Shown: positions 47,253 to 55,320, numbered from the stretch's first letter. The stretch: 64,000 nt of DNA from Sulfurimonas sediminis (GCF_014905115.1 NZ_CP041235.1:744001-808000), one strand, 5' to 3'. Numbers and translations are program-made. Notes: generated by a model from the sequence alone, not told the origin.

Positions 47253-47762
47253 ATGAACCACACAAAACTGCATCATATCAGCCTTCAAGAGCATTACCAG
47301 TTTGTTACCTTTCGTACAGAGGAGAGTGTTGATGCCTATGTACGAAAACTTCTGGAAAATGATGAAAAAGAGTCTGTCAAGCAGTTTCAGATAGACAATT
47401 ATTTAGACAGTTCAAAAAACGGTGCCTGTTTGTTTGATGAAGCGATTGATGTTTTTATGGATGTTATTTTGGAAGAAGATGAAAAACTTTATGATGTGGA
47501 AATTATGGCAATTATGCCAAATCATATTCATTTATTATTCAAGCAAAATGATGATTTAGGTAAAATTATGCAATACATCAAAGGTAAAAGTGCAGTTGAA
47601 CTCAATAAATTTTTGCAAAAATCAGGAAAATTTTGGGCAGATGGGTATTATGACAAACTCATAAGAGATGAAGAACACTATATAAAAGTTTACAATTACA
47701 TAAAAAACAACCCTCTCAAAGCCGGACTGAAGGATGAAAGAGTTTTTAGCAAATATGAGTAA
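47253..47762 (+). CDS. RAYT: REP-associated tyrosine (HUH, Y1) transposase
   Basis: 169 residues, a single Y1 domain of the IS200/REP transposase family. It shows FVTFRT near the start, QIDNYLDS at about 46-53, the HUH pair H91-I-H93 in IMPNHIHLLF, FWADGYYDKLIRDEEHY and the YIKNNPLKAGL ending, with the catalytic Tyr among Y143, Y147 and Y149. Such proteins nick single-stranded DNA at REP hairpins beside a GTAG-like foot tetranucleotide; in this genome the foot would be GGAA. There are no IS ends; REPs bracket the gene within 60 bases on one side and six on the other, the standard layout of a domesticated RAYT. Confidence 0.93.
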   Translation: MNHTKLHHISLQEHYQFVTFRTEESVDAYVRKLLENDEKESVKQFQIDNYLDSSKNGACLFDEAIDVFMDVILEEDEKLYDVEIMAIMPNHIHLLFKQNDDLGKIMQYIKGKSAVELNKFLQKSGKFWADGYYDKLIRDEEHYIKVYNYIKNNPLKAGLKDERVFSKYE

Positions 47763-47767
47763 CAACA

Positions 47768-47928
47768 GTCGGCACTAAAGTACCGATTCCGGGGAATTGA
47801 TACATTTTGGAACCCGTACTTCAGTGCGGGCTGAGAGTGGCAGAAAAGTAACAACAGTCGGCACTAAAGTACCGATGCCGGGGAGTCTCTATATTTCGGA
47901 ACCCATCCTTTAGGGTGGGCGAGAGTGG
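47768..47928. repeat. Two REP pairs downstream of the RAYT gene
   Basis: Minus 47768-47790, plus 47809-47840, minus 47857-47879 (with GATGCC for GATTCC), plus 47898-47928. Each minus-plus pair has its GGAA feet facing each other over an 18-base spacer, and the two pairs are separated by CAGAAAAGTAACAACA. This is a BIME-like array of two periods. Confidence 0.93.
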
Positions 47929-47955
47929 ATTGCAAACTAAAATAAAAGGAAAAAC

Positions 47956-49518
47956 ATGGCATATCTTTTAGCAATAGATGCAGGTACTGGGAGCATTCGT
48001 GCTGTACTTTTTGATACACAGGGGAAGCAAATTGCCGCAGAACAAAAAGAGTGGACACATTTAGAAGAAGAGGGTGTGGCTGATTCCATGGCTTTTGACT
48101 TTGAAAAGAACTGGCTGCTTACATGTAACTGTATTAAAAATGTCATACAAAAAACAAACATTGATGCTGCAGATATTTTGGCACTCAGTGCTACGAGTAT
48201 GCGTGAGGGAATTGTCCTGTACGACAAAAATGGCAAGGAACTCTGGGGCGTTGCCAATGTCGATGCCCGTGCCTCAAAAGAAGTAAAATATTTAAAAGAA
48301 AGATTTCCGGAAATTGAAGAAGAGTTTTACCAAAAAAGCGGACAAACCTTTGCACTTGGCGCCTTGCCTCGTTTGTTGTGGCTTAAAAACAACAGACCAG
48401 AACTTTATGAAAAAGTGGTAAATATTTCTATGATAGGCGACTGGATTTTGGCACGATTGAGCGGAGTGATAGCCGTTGATCCGAGTAATGGCGGAACTAC
48501 AGGGATTTTTTCGCTTGCTTCGCGTACTTGGGAAAAAGAGATGGCACAAAAAGTCGGCATAAAAGAGGAAATATTTCCTCCTGTGTTGGAAACGGGAACG
48601 ATTCTTGGCAATGTAAGCGAAAAAGTTACAGATGAGACAGGACTGAGCCCCTTGACGAAAGTTGTTATGGGCGGAGGTGATGTACAGCTTGGCTCTGCCG
48701 GACTCGGGGTTGTCAAGGAGGGTGATGTGGCAGTTCTTGGCGGAAGTTTTTGGCAACAGGTGGTCAATATTTCAAGCAGCATACAGCCTCCAAAAGATAT
48801 GAGTATACGCGTAAATCCGCATGTCATAGAGGGGCTTTCTCAGGCGGAGGGCATAACATTTTTCTCAGGGCTGGTGATGCGCTGGTTTCGTGACGCTTTT
48901 TGTCAGATGGAAAAAGAAGAAGCCGCTTTGGTGAACAAAGATGTATATGAGATTTTGGAAGAAAAAGCACAGAAAGTTCCCGCAGGCTCTTATAATATTT
49001 TACCGATATTTTCCGATGTAATGAAATACGGCAAGTGGTACCATGCCTCACCGAGTTTTTTAAATCTCGGACTTGATGCTGAGAAATACAATCATATTTC
49101 GATGTTTCGAAGTTTGGAGGAAAATGCTGCTATTGTTTCAAGCATAAATTTGGAAAAAATAGCCGCATTTGGCGGGGTAAATATAGAAGAGATTGTCTTT
49201 GCAGGCGGGGCAAGCAAAGGAAAATTATGGGCGCAGATTCTAGCGGATGTAACAGGCTGTGTGGTAAAAATTCCTAAGGTAACAGAAGCCACGGCACTTG
49301 GCGCGGCAATGGCTGCCGGTGTCGGCGTGGGAGTGTATAAAAACCTGCAAGAAGCGGCAAACAGCTTGGTAGTCTGGGATAAAAAATACTTGCCAAATGA
49401 GAAGAATAAAGAAGTTTATGACAACTTAAAAAGAAAGTGGCAAAAAGCGTATGAAGTGCAATTAAAGCTAGTTGATGATAATATCACGACTTCAATGTGG
49501 AAAGCCCCCGGACTCTGA
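47956..49518 (+). CDS. lsrK: Autoinducer-2 kinase-like FGGY carbohydrate kinase (LsrK)
   Basis: 520 residues, FGGY family: LLAIDAGTGSIRAVLFD at the start (first phosphate loop), DPSNGGTTG, GGGDVQLGSAG with the catalytic Asp, and a second ATP motif FAGGASKGKLW. It resembles remembered E. coli LsrK along its length, including SMREGIVLY, VDARA, GQTFALGALPRLLWL, RVNPH and the ending TTSMWKAPGL, more than it does xylulose or glycerol kinases. LsrK phosphorylates AI-2 in the cytoplasm. No lsr transporter or lsrR is in the window; only ABM and class II aldolase genes lie nearby. Confidence 0.85.
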   Translation: MAYLLAIDAGTGSIRAVLFDTQGKQIAAEQKEWTHLEEEGVADSMAFDFEKNWLLTCNCIKNVIQKTNIDAADILALSATSMREGIVLYDKNGKELWGVANVDARASKEVKYLKERFPEIEEEFYQKSGQTFALGALPRLLWLKNNRPELYEKVVNISMIGDWILARLSGVIAVDPSNGGTTGIFSLASRTWEKEMAQKVGIKEEIFPPVLETGTILGNVSEKVTDETGLSPLTKVVMGGGDVQLGSAGLGVVKEGDVAVLGGSFWQQVVNISSSIQPPKDMSIRVNPHVIEGLSQAEGITFFSGLVMRWFRDAFCQMEKEEAALVNKDVYEILEEKAQKVPAGSYNILPIFSDVMKYGKWYHASPSFLNLGLDAEKYNHISMFRSLEENAAIVSSINLEKIAAFGGVNIEEIVFAGGASKGKLWAQILADVTGCVVKIPKVTEATALGAAMAAGVGVGVYKNLQEAANSLVVWDKKYLPNEKNKEVYDNLKRKWQKAYEVQLKLVDDNITTSMWKAPGL

Positions 49519-49527
49519 AAAAGTAAA

Positions 49528-49775
49528 GTCGGCACTACAGAAAAAAATTTAGTTTTTTTCTAAGTTATGCTTTAACATAGAAAGTACCGATTCCGAGGGA
49601 TGTCACTGCATTTCGGAACCCGTACTTTAGTGCGGGCTGAGAGTGGTAGGAGAGTAGCAACAGTCGGCACTGCAGAAAAAAATTTAGTTTTTTTCTAAGT
49701 CATGCTTTAGCATAGAAAGTACCGATTCCGTGGAGTTTTACTATTTGGAACCCATCCTTTAGGGTGGGCTGAGAG
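49528..49775. repeat. REP array of two pairs, both with composite minus units
   Basis: Composite minus 49528-49594, plus 49615-49646, composite minus 49663-49729, plus 49747-49775. The 279-base gap between the kinase gene and mqnE is otherwise empty. The first composite differs from the second at several inner-stem bases, so the copies are not a fresh duplication. Confidence 0.92.
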
Positions 49776-49797
49776 CGCTAAAAAAACAGGTAAAAGA

Positions 49798-50835
49798 ATG
49801 AATAACAGAATAAATTTTAAAGATGCAGTAAAACTTTATGAAAGAGACCTTTTTGAACTCGGTGAACTTGCCGATGAAAAGCGTCAGGAGTTACACGGGA
49901 AAAAGACATATTTTAATATTAATCGGCATATAAACCCTACAAATGTCTGTGCAGATGTTTGTAAATTTTGTGCCTATTCGGCAACACGTAAAAATCCCAA
50001 CCAGTACACAATGAGCCATGAAGAGATTATGAAAATTGTTGACAATATAGTGGCACATGACGCAAAAGAGGTACATATAGTTTCTGCCCACAATCCTAAT
50101 GTGACGCTCGATTGGTATTTGGGTGTTTTTAAAAAAATAAAAGAGAAGTATCCAGCCTTACATGTAAAGGCATTGACTGCTGCAGAAGTGGACTTTTTGT
50201 CGCGTCATCATGGGCTTACATATGATGAAGTGCTTGACTTGATGATAGAAAACGGGGTAGATTCTATGCCCGGTGGCGGAGCGGAGATCTTTGATGAAAA
50301 GGTTAGAGATTACATCTGTAAAGGGAAAGTGACATCAGACCAGTGGTTTAAAATTCACAGAAAATGGCACGAACGCGGGAAAAAATCAAATGTCACAATG
50401 CTCTTTGGGCATGTAGAATCTCGTGAAAATCGCATAGACCATATGATGCGTATACGTGAACTGCAGGATATAACAGGCGGATTTAATGCATTTATACCGC
50501 TTGTCTATCAGACCCAAAACAATTACCTTAATATCGACAAACCGATTACGGCAAATGAAATACTTAAAACCTATGCTGTCGCAAGGCTGGTTCTTGACAA
50601 TGTGCCGAATTTAAAAGCCTACTGGGTGACATCAACAGTCAATTTGGCACTTGTCGCGCAGGAATTCGGGGCAAATGATTTGGACGGTACGATAGAAAAA
50701 GAGTCCATCAACTCTGCAGCAGGAGCTGCGAGTGCCAACGGGGTGGATGTGAAAGAGTTTACAGGTTTGATAAAAAACAGTGGCTTTACACCTGTTGAGC
50801 GTGACAGTGTTTATAATGAGATCAAGGTCTGGTAG
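49798..50835 (+). CDS. mqnE: Aminofutalosine synthase MqnE
   Basis: 345 residues. Radical-SAM cluster CADVCKFC (CxxxCxxC) preceded by NINRHINPTNVC, with HIVSAHNP and MPGGGAEIFDE, the MqnE/MqnC/CofH pattern; the latter two and the length favour MqnE. It joins the chorismate-derived enolpyruvylbenzoate to SAM-derived adenosyl to give aminofutalosine in the futalosine menaquinone route used by Campylobacterota. It stands between two REP groups. Confidence 0.92.
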   Translation: MNNRINFKDAVKLYERDLFELGELADEKRQELHGKKTYFNINRHINPTNVCADVCKFCAYSATRKNPNQYTMSHEEIMKIVDNIVAHDAKEVHIVSAHNPNVTLDWYLGVFKKIKEKYPALHVKALTAAEVDFLSRHHGLTYDEVLDLMIENGVDSMPGGGAEIFDEKVRDYICKGKVTSDQWFKIHRKWHERGKKSNVTMLFGHVESRENRIDHMMRIRELQDITGGFNAFIPLVYQTQNNYLNIDKPITANEILKTYAVARLVLDNVPNLKAYWVTSTVNLALVAQEFGANDLDGTIEKESINSAAGAASANGVDVKEFTGLIKNSGFTPVERDSVYNEIKVW

Positions 50836-50846
50836 TTGGTGTTTTT

Positions 50847-50878
50847 GGAACCCATCCTTTAGGGTGGGCTGAGCGTGG
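50847..50878 (+). repeat. Single plus REP between mqnE and the glycosyltransferase gene
   Basis: CCCATCC-TTTA-GGGTGGG type with tail GCTGAGCGTGG. It starts 11 bases after the mqnE stop and ends 14 bases before the next ATG. Confidence 0.9.
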
Positions 50879-50892
50879 AAGGGAAGTTAAAC

Positions 50893-51651
50893 ATGAACAT
50901 ATCAGTAATTATTCCAACATACAACCGATACAAACTTTTAAAAAGAGCCATACAATCAATACTTCTGCAAACTTATCTGCCAAAAGAAATTATAGTAATA
51001 GATGACGGTTCTACTGATGCTACATGTAACATACAAAAAGATTTCCCAAACATTATTTATCTGTATCAAAAAAACAGGGGTGTTTCTGCTGCTCGTAACC
51101 GAGGTATAGAAATTGCACAAAGTGACTGGATAGCTTTTTTAGACTCAGATGATGAATTTTACCCCCAAAAACTACAAAAACAGGTAGATTTTCATAAAGA
51201 AAATCCGGATATTTTGATGAGTTATACGCAGGAGCAATGGGTAAGGAACGGTGTTGTGGTAAAAATACCTAAAAAATACAGAAAAATAGGAAAAGATGCT
51301 TTTATCGAAAATCTGTCATATTGCAATATTGCTCCATCCTCTGTCATGCTTCATAAAAGTTTGCTTGAAACAGTAGGACTTTTTGATGAGCATTTGGAAG
51401 TCTGTGAAGATTATGACCTGTGGCTTCGCATTACATGTAAGCATAAAATAGGGCTTATCAATGAAAAACTCATTAGAAAATATGCAGGGCATGATGCTCA
51501 ACTCGGGTTTCGAAAAAATATGGATGTATACAGAATAAAAGCGCTTAAAAAACTGCTGCTTACATGTAAGAGTGAAGAAAAAAGGCTTTTAATTCAAAAT
51601 GAGTTGGCTGGGAAAATTGTAGAGCAACAAAAAAAAGGGATGAAAACATGA
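50893..51651 (+). CDS. Family 2 glycosyltransferase
   Basis: 252 residues from ATG 50893; the in-frame GTG at 50875 lies in a REP tail. GT-A fold with SVIIPTYNR, VIDDGSTD, and the metal-binding LDSDDEF. YDLWLRI further on is typical of GT2 enzymes of LPS or EPS synthesis. Its end overlaps the DNA-ligase gene by four bases. Three TACATGTA palindromes lie within it. Confidence 0.9.
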   Translation: MNISVIIPTYNRYKLLKRAIQSILLQTYLPKEIIVIDDGSTDATCNIQKDFPNIIYLYQKNRGVSAARNRGIEIAQSDWIAFLDSDDEFYPQKLQKQVDFHKENPDILMSYTQEQWVRNGVVVKIPKKYRKIGKDAFIENLSYCNIAPSSVMLHKSLLETVGLFDEHLEVCEDYDLWLRITCKHKIGLINEKLIRKYAGHDAQLGFRKNMDVYRIKALKKLLLTCKSEEKRLLIQNELAGKIVEQQKKGMKT

Positions 51652-52463
51652 AATTTTTACTATTGCTATTACCATTGTTGCTTTTTGGAGCAAAGCCAAA
51701 GCTGTTACTCTTGCAAACCTATAAAGACCAAAATATCAGTGGTTGGCTTGTGAGTGAAAAGCTTGATGGCATACGGGCTTACTGGGATGGGAAGCATCTC
51801 ATCAGTCGTGGTGGTAAAATAATTCATGCACCGAAATGGTTTTTGCAAGAGTATCCGCCGTTTGCCATTGATGGCGAGTTATGGACGAAAAGGGGTGAGT
51901 TTGAAAATATTTCGAGTATTGTGCGAGACAGAGTACCGAGTGCGCAATGGAAGAGAATAAAACACTGTATTTTTGAAGTGCCAAATACCAAAGGTGGGTT
52001 GTTGCAGCGACTGGAGAAGGTGAAACCCTATGAGGGAAAATATATCAGTATCATTCCTCAGCATACCGTAAAAAACAAAGCAGATTTGATAAAGTTTTTA
52101 AAAACAGTAGAAGCAAAAGGCGGAGAAGGTGTGGTTGTTCGTGACCCGCTTGCCCCATATATCAACAAAAGAACAGGCAAAGCATTAAAGGTAAAAACTT
52201 TTCATGACAGCGAATGTGAGGTAGTCGCCATCATAAAGGGCAAAGGAAAATACAGCACTGTTTTGGGTGCTTTGCAATGCAGGTTGCCAAACGGCACACT
52301 TTTTAAAATCGGTTCTGGATTTAGTGATAAAGAGAGAAGAAACCCGCCAAAAACAGGGGATATTGTCACTTTCAAATATAAAGAGTTTACAAAATACGGT
52401 AAACCGAGATTTCCTGTTTTTATGCGGGTACGGTATGAAAAAAAGCTATCTGCGAAAAAGTAA
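51648..52463 (+). CDS. Exported minimal ATP-dependent DNA ligase (Lig E type)
   Basis: 271 residues. The N-terminus is a signal peptide (MKFLLLLLPLLLFGA), followed at once by the nucleotidyltransferase domain: SEKLDGIRA with the adenylated Lys, SRGGK, FAIDGELW, KGGEGVVVRD and LKVKTF (motifs I, III, IV, V), and an OB domain to the end. No DNA-binding domain precedes it. Periplasmic Lig E enzymes are found in naturally competent proteobacteria and may mend incoming DNA. A comEA-like gene is 2.4 kb away. Confidence 0.88.
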   Translation: MKFLLLLLPLLLFGAKPKLLLLQTYKDQNISGWLVSEKLDGIRAYWDGKHLISRGGKIIHAPKWFLQEYPPFAIDGELWTKRGEFENISSIVRDRVPSAQWKRIKHCIFEVPNTKGGLLQRLEKVKPYEGKYISIIPQHTVKNKADLIKFLKTVEAKGGEGVVVRDPLAPYINKRTGKALKVKTFHDSECEVVAIIKGKGKYSTVLGALQCRLPNGTLFKIGSGFSDKERRNPPKTGDIVTFKYKEFTKYGKPRFPVFMRVRYEKKLSAKK

Positions 52464-52471
52464 AAATTTGC

Positions 52472-52477
52472 TATAAT
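52472..52477 (+). promoter_or_regulatory. -10 box of the Uma2-family gene
   Basis: TTTGCTATAAT, 27 bases before the ATG at 52505; AAAAGGATG supplies the ribosome site. Confidence 0.6.
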
Positions 52478-52504
52478 GAACAATAAATTTTAAAAGGATG
52501 CATT

Positions 52505-53053
52505 ATGGGCGCTTTACATGTAGAGGAAATACCACGCTATACTTATGAAGATTATAAATTATGGGATGGAAAGTGGGAGCTTATTGACGGGTATCCTTAC
52601 GCTATGTCTCCCGCTCCTATGATAAAACATCAAAAAATTAGTAATAATATCGGATGGGAGTTGAAAAGTATTTTTCAAGATTGCAAAAAATGTCAGGTTT
52701 TACTCCCTGTGGACTGGAAAATAGCAGAAGATACTATTGTGCAACCGGATAACAGTGTAATATGCCATGAACCAAAAAATGAAGCCTACATAACACAGGC
52801 TCCAAAAATTATTTTTGAAGTGTTGTCCAAAGCAACCGCCAAAAAAGACAGAGGCATAAAATATGATTTGTATGAAAAAGAGGGTGTAAACTACTACATC
52901 ATAGTTGACCCGCAAGAAGAAAATGCGAAAGTGTATCAGCTTCAAAACGGCGTATATGTAAAAATGTGTGACGTCAGTGACGGCGTTGTTGTGTTTAAAA
53001 TAGACGAATGCAACAAAGAGTTACCGTTTGATTTTAGCAAGATTTGGAAATAG
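52505..53053 (+). CDS. Uma2 family (DUF820) PD-(D/E)XK-like protein
   Basis: 182 residues. YTYEDYKLWDGKWELIDGYPYAMSPAP opens the family, with VVQPDNSVI (here IVQPDNSVIC, Asp of the nuclease core), IIFEVLSKATAKKDRGIKYDLYEKEGV (Glu...Lys core) and YYIIVDPQ. Such genes are often in multiple copies and mobile; the activity is uncertain. A plain REP begins at the last base of its stop codon, and a second, decayed copy of its 3' end lies at 54667. Confidence 0.88.
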   Translation: MGALHVEEIPRYTYEDYKLWDGKWELIDGYPYAMSPAPMIKHQKISNNIGWELKSIFQDCKKCQVLLPVDWKIAEDTIVQPDNSVICHEPKNEAYITQAPKIIFEVLSKATAKKDRGIKYDLYEKEGVNYYIIVDPQEENAKVYQLQNGVYVKMCDVSDGVVVFKIDECNKELPFDFSKIWK

Positions 53054-53121
53054 TCGGCACTGAAGTACCGATTCCGGATGTACAGTTTTTGGAACCCATC
53101 CTTTAGGGTGGGCGAGAGTGG
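53053..53121. repeat. REP pair after the Uma2-family gene
   Basis: Minus unit 53053-53075 (loop TGAA) and plus unit 53091-53121 facing it across a 15-base spacer. Confidence 0.92.
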
Positions 53122-53122
53122 C

Positions 53123-53222
53123 GATAAAGTTTGTAATAAACGGCGAATATGTAGGACATAATACCCAGTTTGGATTTACAAAAGATCTTGATAATTACAA
53201 AAATATTGTTTTAAAAAAACTG
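53123..53222 (+). other. Possible reading frame cut by ISAs1 copy 2
   Basis: From GTG 53118 or ATA 53124 the plus strand is open (IKFVINGEYVGHNTQFGF...) into the target duplication AAAAAACTG, and the same frame resumes after the IS at 54487 for about 20 codons to a stop inside the tRNA. It may be a small gene split by the IS or a chance open stretch. No family recognised. Confidence 0.3.
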
Positions 53223-54477
53223 CACCCCAATCCTAAAAAAACAGGAATTTAAAAGAAGAACAATAATTGCTTGAACTCTAAAAAACTAAAGTGATTACAT
53301 ATGGCAACAAAAACAAGAGAAAAATTAGCGAAAAAGCGTTCTATAAGAGGGTATGCAGATCAAGCCCAATCAAATCAACTTTTAAAATTGTTTTCAGAGG
53401 TGACAGACTATCGGAAACCTCAAGGTAAAAGACACCGACTAGAACATATTTTATATCTTTCAGTATTGGCTGGATTGATGGGAGCAACTGACTATAAGCA
53501 AATATCTATTTGGATAGAGAAGCATATTCAAAAAGAACAAGTTAAAAGATTATTAGGTGTAGAGTTTATATTAACACCAAAGAAAAGTTTGGTTTCTGAT
53601 GTGTTAGCGAAAGTTGATAGCCAAGAAGTTGAAGTTGTTTTTAGGAAATGGATAAGAACCTATGTCGATACAAGAGGAAAGCACCTGAGCGTAGATGGCA
53701 AGGTTATGAATGGCAGCAAATACAAAGATAAGAGATCAATAGAAGTAGTTGGTGCTGTTTTATCTGAGATAGGGGTAATAATTGCTCATCAACAAATAGC
53801 AGAGAAGTCGAATGAAATACCTGCCCTTCAGGCTATGATAGGGGAATTGGGAGATGAATTTATCTTTACTTTTGATGCAATGAATACCCAAAAAAACTCT
53901 TGATGCTATCGAAAATAGTGGTTCAAAATATATTGCCAAGGTAAAAGATAATCAAAAAACCTTACTTGATAAAATAGATGAAATTTCAAGAGATATAAAA
54001 CCGACAAATATTTACAAGGCTAAACCTGTCCAACAATCTAATGAATGGATTAATAGGAAGGTGTTTGTATATCAACCAACTACTTTTTATCATAATGGCA
54101 TAACTCATATTCGCTCAATAATAAAAGTTATAAAAAAAGTAGAGTCAACAAATCATAAAACTGGCGAGATTACTAATAGCACTAGAATTCAATTCTGTAT
54201 TGCAAATTTTCATGAAAGTGCAGAATTCTTTCACAATAAAATTTTACACCATTGGAAAGTGGAAACCATGCATCAATACAAAGATAATTCACTTTTAGAA
54301 GATGCTCATAATTGTCATTTAAATCCATTTTTAATGACTATTCTTAGAAGTATGATTTTGAATATTTTACACCTTAATGGTGCAAAATCTATACAAGAAC
54401 AACTCATCAACAATAGATGGGATTTGGATGACTCTATCGCTCAAATATTAAAATTTAGTTTTTAGAGGATTGTGGTG
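53223..54477 (+). mobile_element. ISAs1-family insertion sequence, copy 2 (complete)
   Basis: 1255 bp with ends CACCCCAATCCTAAAAAAAC and (inverted) CACCACAATCCTCTAAAAAC, matching at 17 of 20 positions. A perfect 9-bp target duplication AAAAAACTG flanks it (53214-53222 and 54478-54486), so the insertion is recent. It lies just upstream of tRNA-Phe. Confidence 0.95.
53301..54465 (+). pseudogene. ISAs1 transposase with one frameshift at A7
   Basis: Codons 1-200 (53301-53903) end in an early stop after the A7 tract at 53890-53896. Skipping one base there gives an unbroken second part of about 190 residues to the stop at 54465, with IAKVKDNQK, then HHWKVETMHQYKDN, which supplies the final Glu of the DDE triad. 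The joined protein fits the ISAs1/H-repeat length. The same A7 break is present in all three copies, so it may be used for slippage rather than being a defect. N-terminal part by itself would lack the catalytic Glu. Confidence 0.85.
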
Positions 54478-54551
54478 AAAAAACTGCCGAAGAGCTTCAC
54501 ACTAAGCAACTATTCAGTTAAGTATGACTATAATTCCAACTCTTTCATAAA

Positions 54552-54627
54552 GGCCTGTTAGCTCAGTCGGTAGAGCAAGTGACTGAAAATCACTGTGTCC
54601 TTGGTTCGATTCCGAGACAGGCCACCA
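54552..54627 (+). tRNA. tRNA-Phe (GAA)
   Basis: 76 bases folding as a full cloverleaf: acceptor GGCCTGT / ACAGGCC, D arm TAGCTCAGTCGGTAGAGCA, anticodon stem AGTGA / TCACT with loop CTGAAAA and anticodon GAA at 54585-54587, T loop TTCGATT, and an encoded ACCA end. The ISAs1 insertion is 74 bases upstream. No second tRNA is adjacent. Confidence 0.97.
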
Positions 54628-54666
54628 CCTTTAAGCTGCAATCAAAAAATCAATAATAAAACATAA

Positions 54667-54703
54667 GAGAACTGCCATTTACTTTTAGTAAGATTTGGAA
54701 AGA
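54667..54703 (+). pseudogene. 3'-end relic of a second Uma2-family gene
   Basis: About 11 codons reading LPFTFSKIWK, matching LPFDFSKIWK at the end of the gene at 52505, directly followed by a REP at the same place as in that gene (AAATAGTCGG there, AAAGAGTCGG here). The stop has changed to GAG. It points to a lost paralogue, with the REP carried along. Confidence 0.7.
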
Positions 54704-54770
54704 GTCGGCACTGCAGAAAAAAATTTAGTTTTTTTCTAAGTCATGCTTTAGCATAGAAAGTACCGATTCT
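54704..54770 (-). repeat. Composite minus REP
   Basis: A REP split by the 44-base nested insertion, ending GATTCT in place of GATTCC. It lies between the Uma2 relic and the comEA-like gene. Confidence 0.9.
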
Positions 54771-54813
54771 GGATGGGTTTAAAAAAAACTCTGACCTTAG
54801 TATGAAAAACAAC

Positions 54814-55062
54814 TTACTTTTTACACTTTCCTACCATTAGCTTGGCTCTGTTTTTTTCTACGGTTTTTGTACTTATGCCTTTGACTGCTGTTAAATCATC
54901 TACATTTTTAAAACAGTGCTTTGCTCTATAGGCTAAAACTGCTTCAGCTTTTTTCGCACCGATGCCGCTGAGTGTTGTCAACTCTGATTTGCTTGCATTG
55001 TTTATGTCTACTGCACTCAAGAGCAGTGTAGTACTTATGGCTAATATAGCTAAAAATTTCAT
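54814..55062 (-). CDS. ComEA-like helix-hairpin-helix protein
   Basis: 82 residues from ATG 55062-55060, which has AAAGGA upstream; an earlier in-frame ATG would add a tail of low quality. Signal peptide MKFLAILAISTTLLLSA, then VDINNASKSELTTLSGIGAKKAEAVLAYR and GISTKTVEKNRAKL, the paired HhH motifs of ComEA. It would bind double-stranded DNA in the periplasm during natural transformation. It is followed by a short lysine-rich end (GKCKK). Confidence 0.9.
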   Translation of the reverse strand: MKFLAILAISTTLLLSAVDINNASKSELTTLSGIGAKKAEAVLAYRAKHCFKNVDDLTAVKGISTKTVEKNRAKLMVGKCKK

Positions 55063-55128
55063 GGGAATCCTTTTTTTAATTTGGAACAGTATATATAAAA
55101 AAATATTATTTATCAAATTTTATTACTA

Positions 55129-55160
55129 ATTGTCAAAATATTGTATGGCGTTTTGACAAT
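55129..55160. promoter_or_regulatory. Perfect 10-bp inverted repeat upstream of the comEA-like gene
   Basis: ATTGTCAAAA (55129-55138) and TTTTGACAAT (55151-55160) around 12 bases. Each arm contains a TTGACA -35 box, one per strand. On the minus strand ATAAAT follows 17 bases after one of them, suiting a promoter for the comEA-like gene, so the repeat could be an operator. Confidence 0.45.
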
Positions 55161-55190
55161 AATGGGTATTTCTGGAACATTGAATTGTTA

Positions 55191-55213
55191 GTCGGCACTG
55201 AAGTACAGATTCC
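55191..55213 (-). repeat. Decayed minus REP
   Basis: Minus REP with loop TGAA and a C-to-A change in the second arm (GTACAGATTCC). It borders the block of broken insertion sequences. Confidence 0.8.
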
Positions 55214-55320
55214 GGGGAGATTGATAGGTAAATCCCACGAAAAATAAAATAAATCTTAATCATTAGACTCAAAAGAACTGGAAGAAATATTGCTTAGACT
55301 CCTAAAACAAGGAGTTTACC

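Noticed and set aside
47760-49780. CRISPR-like array of repeats
   Set aside because: Spacing is irregular, units alternate in orientation, the 'spacers' are conserved rather than unique, and no cas gene is present. They are REP pairs.
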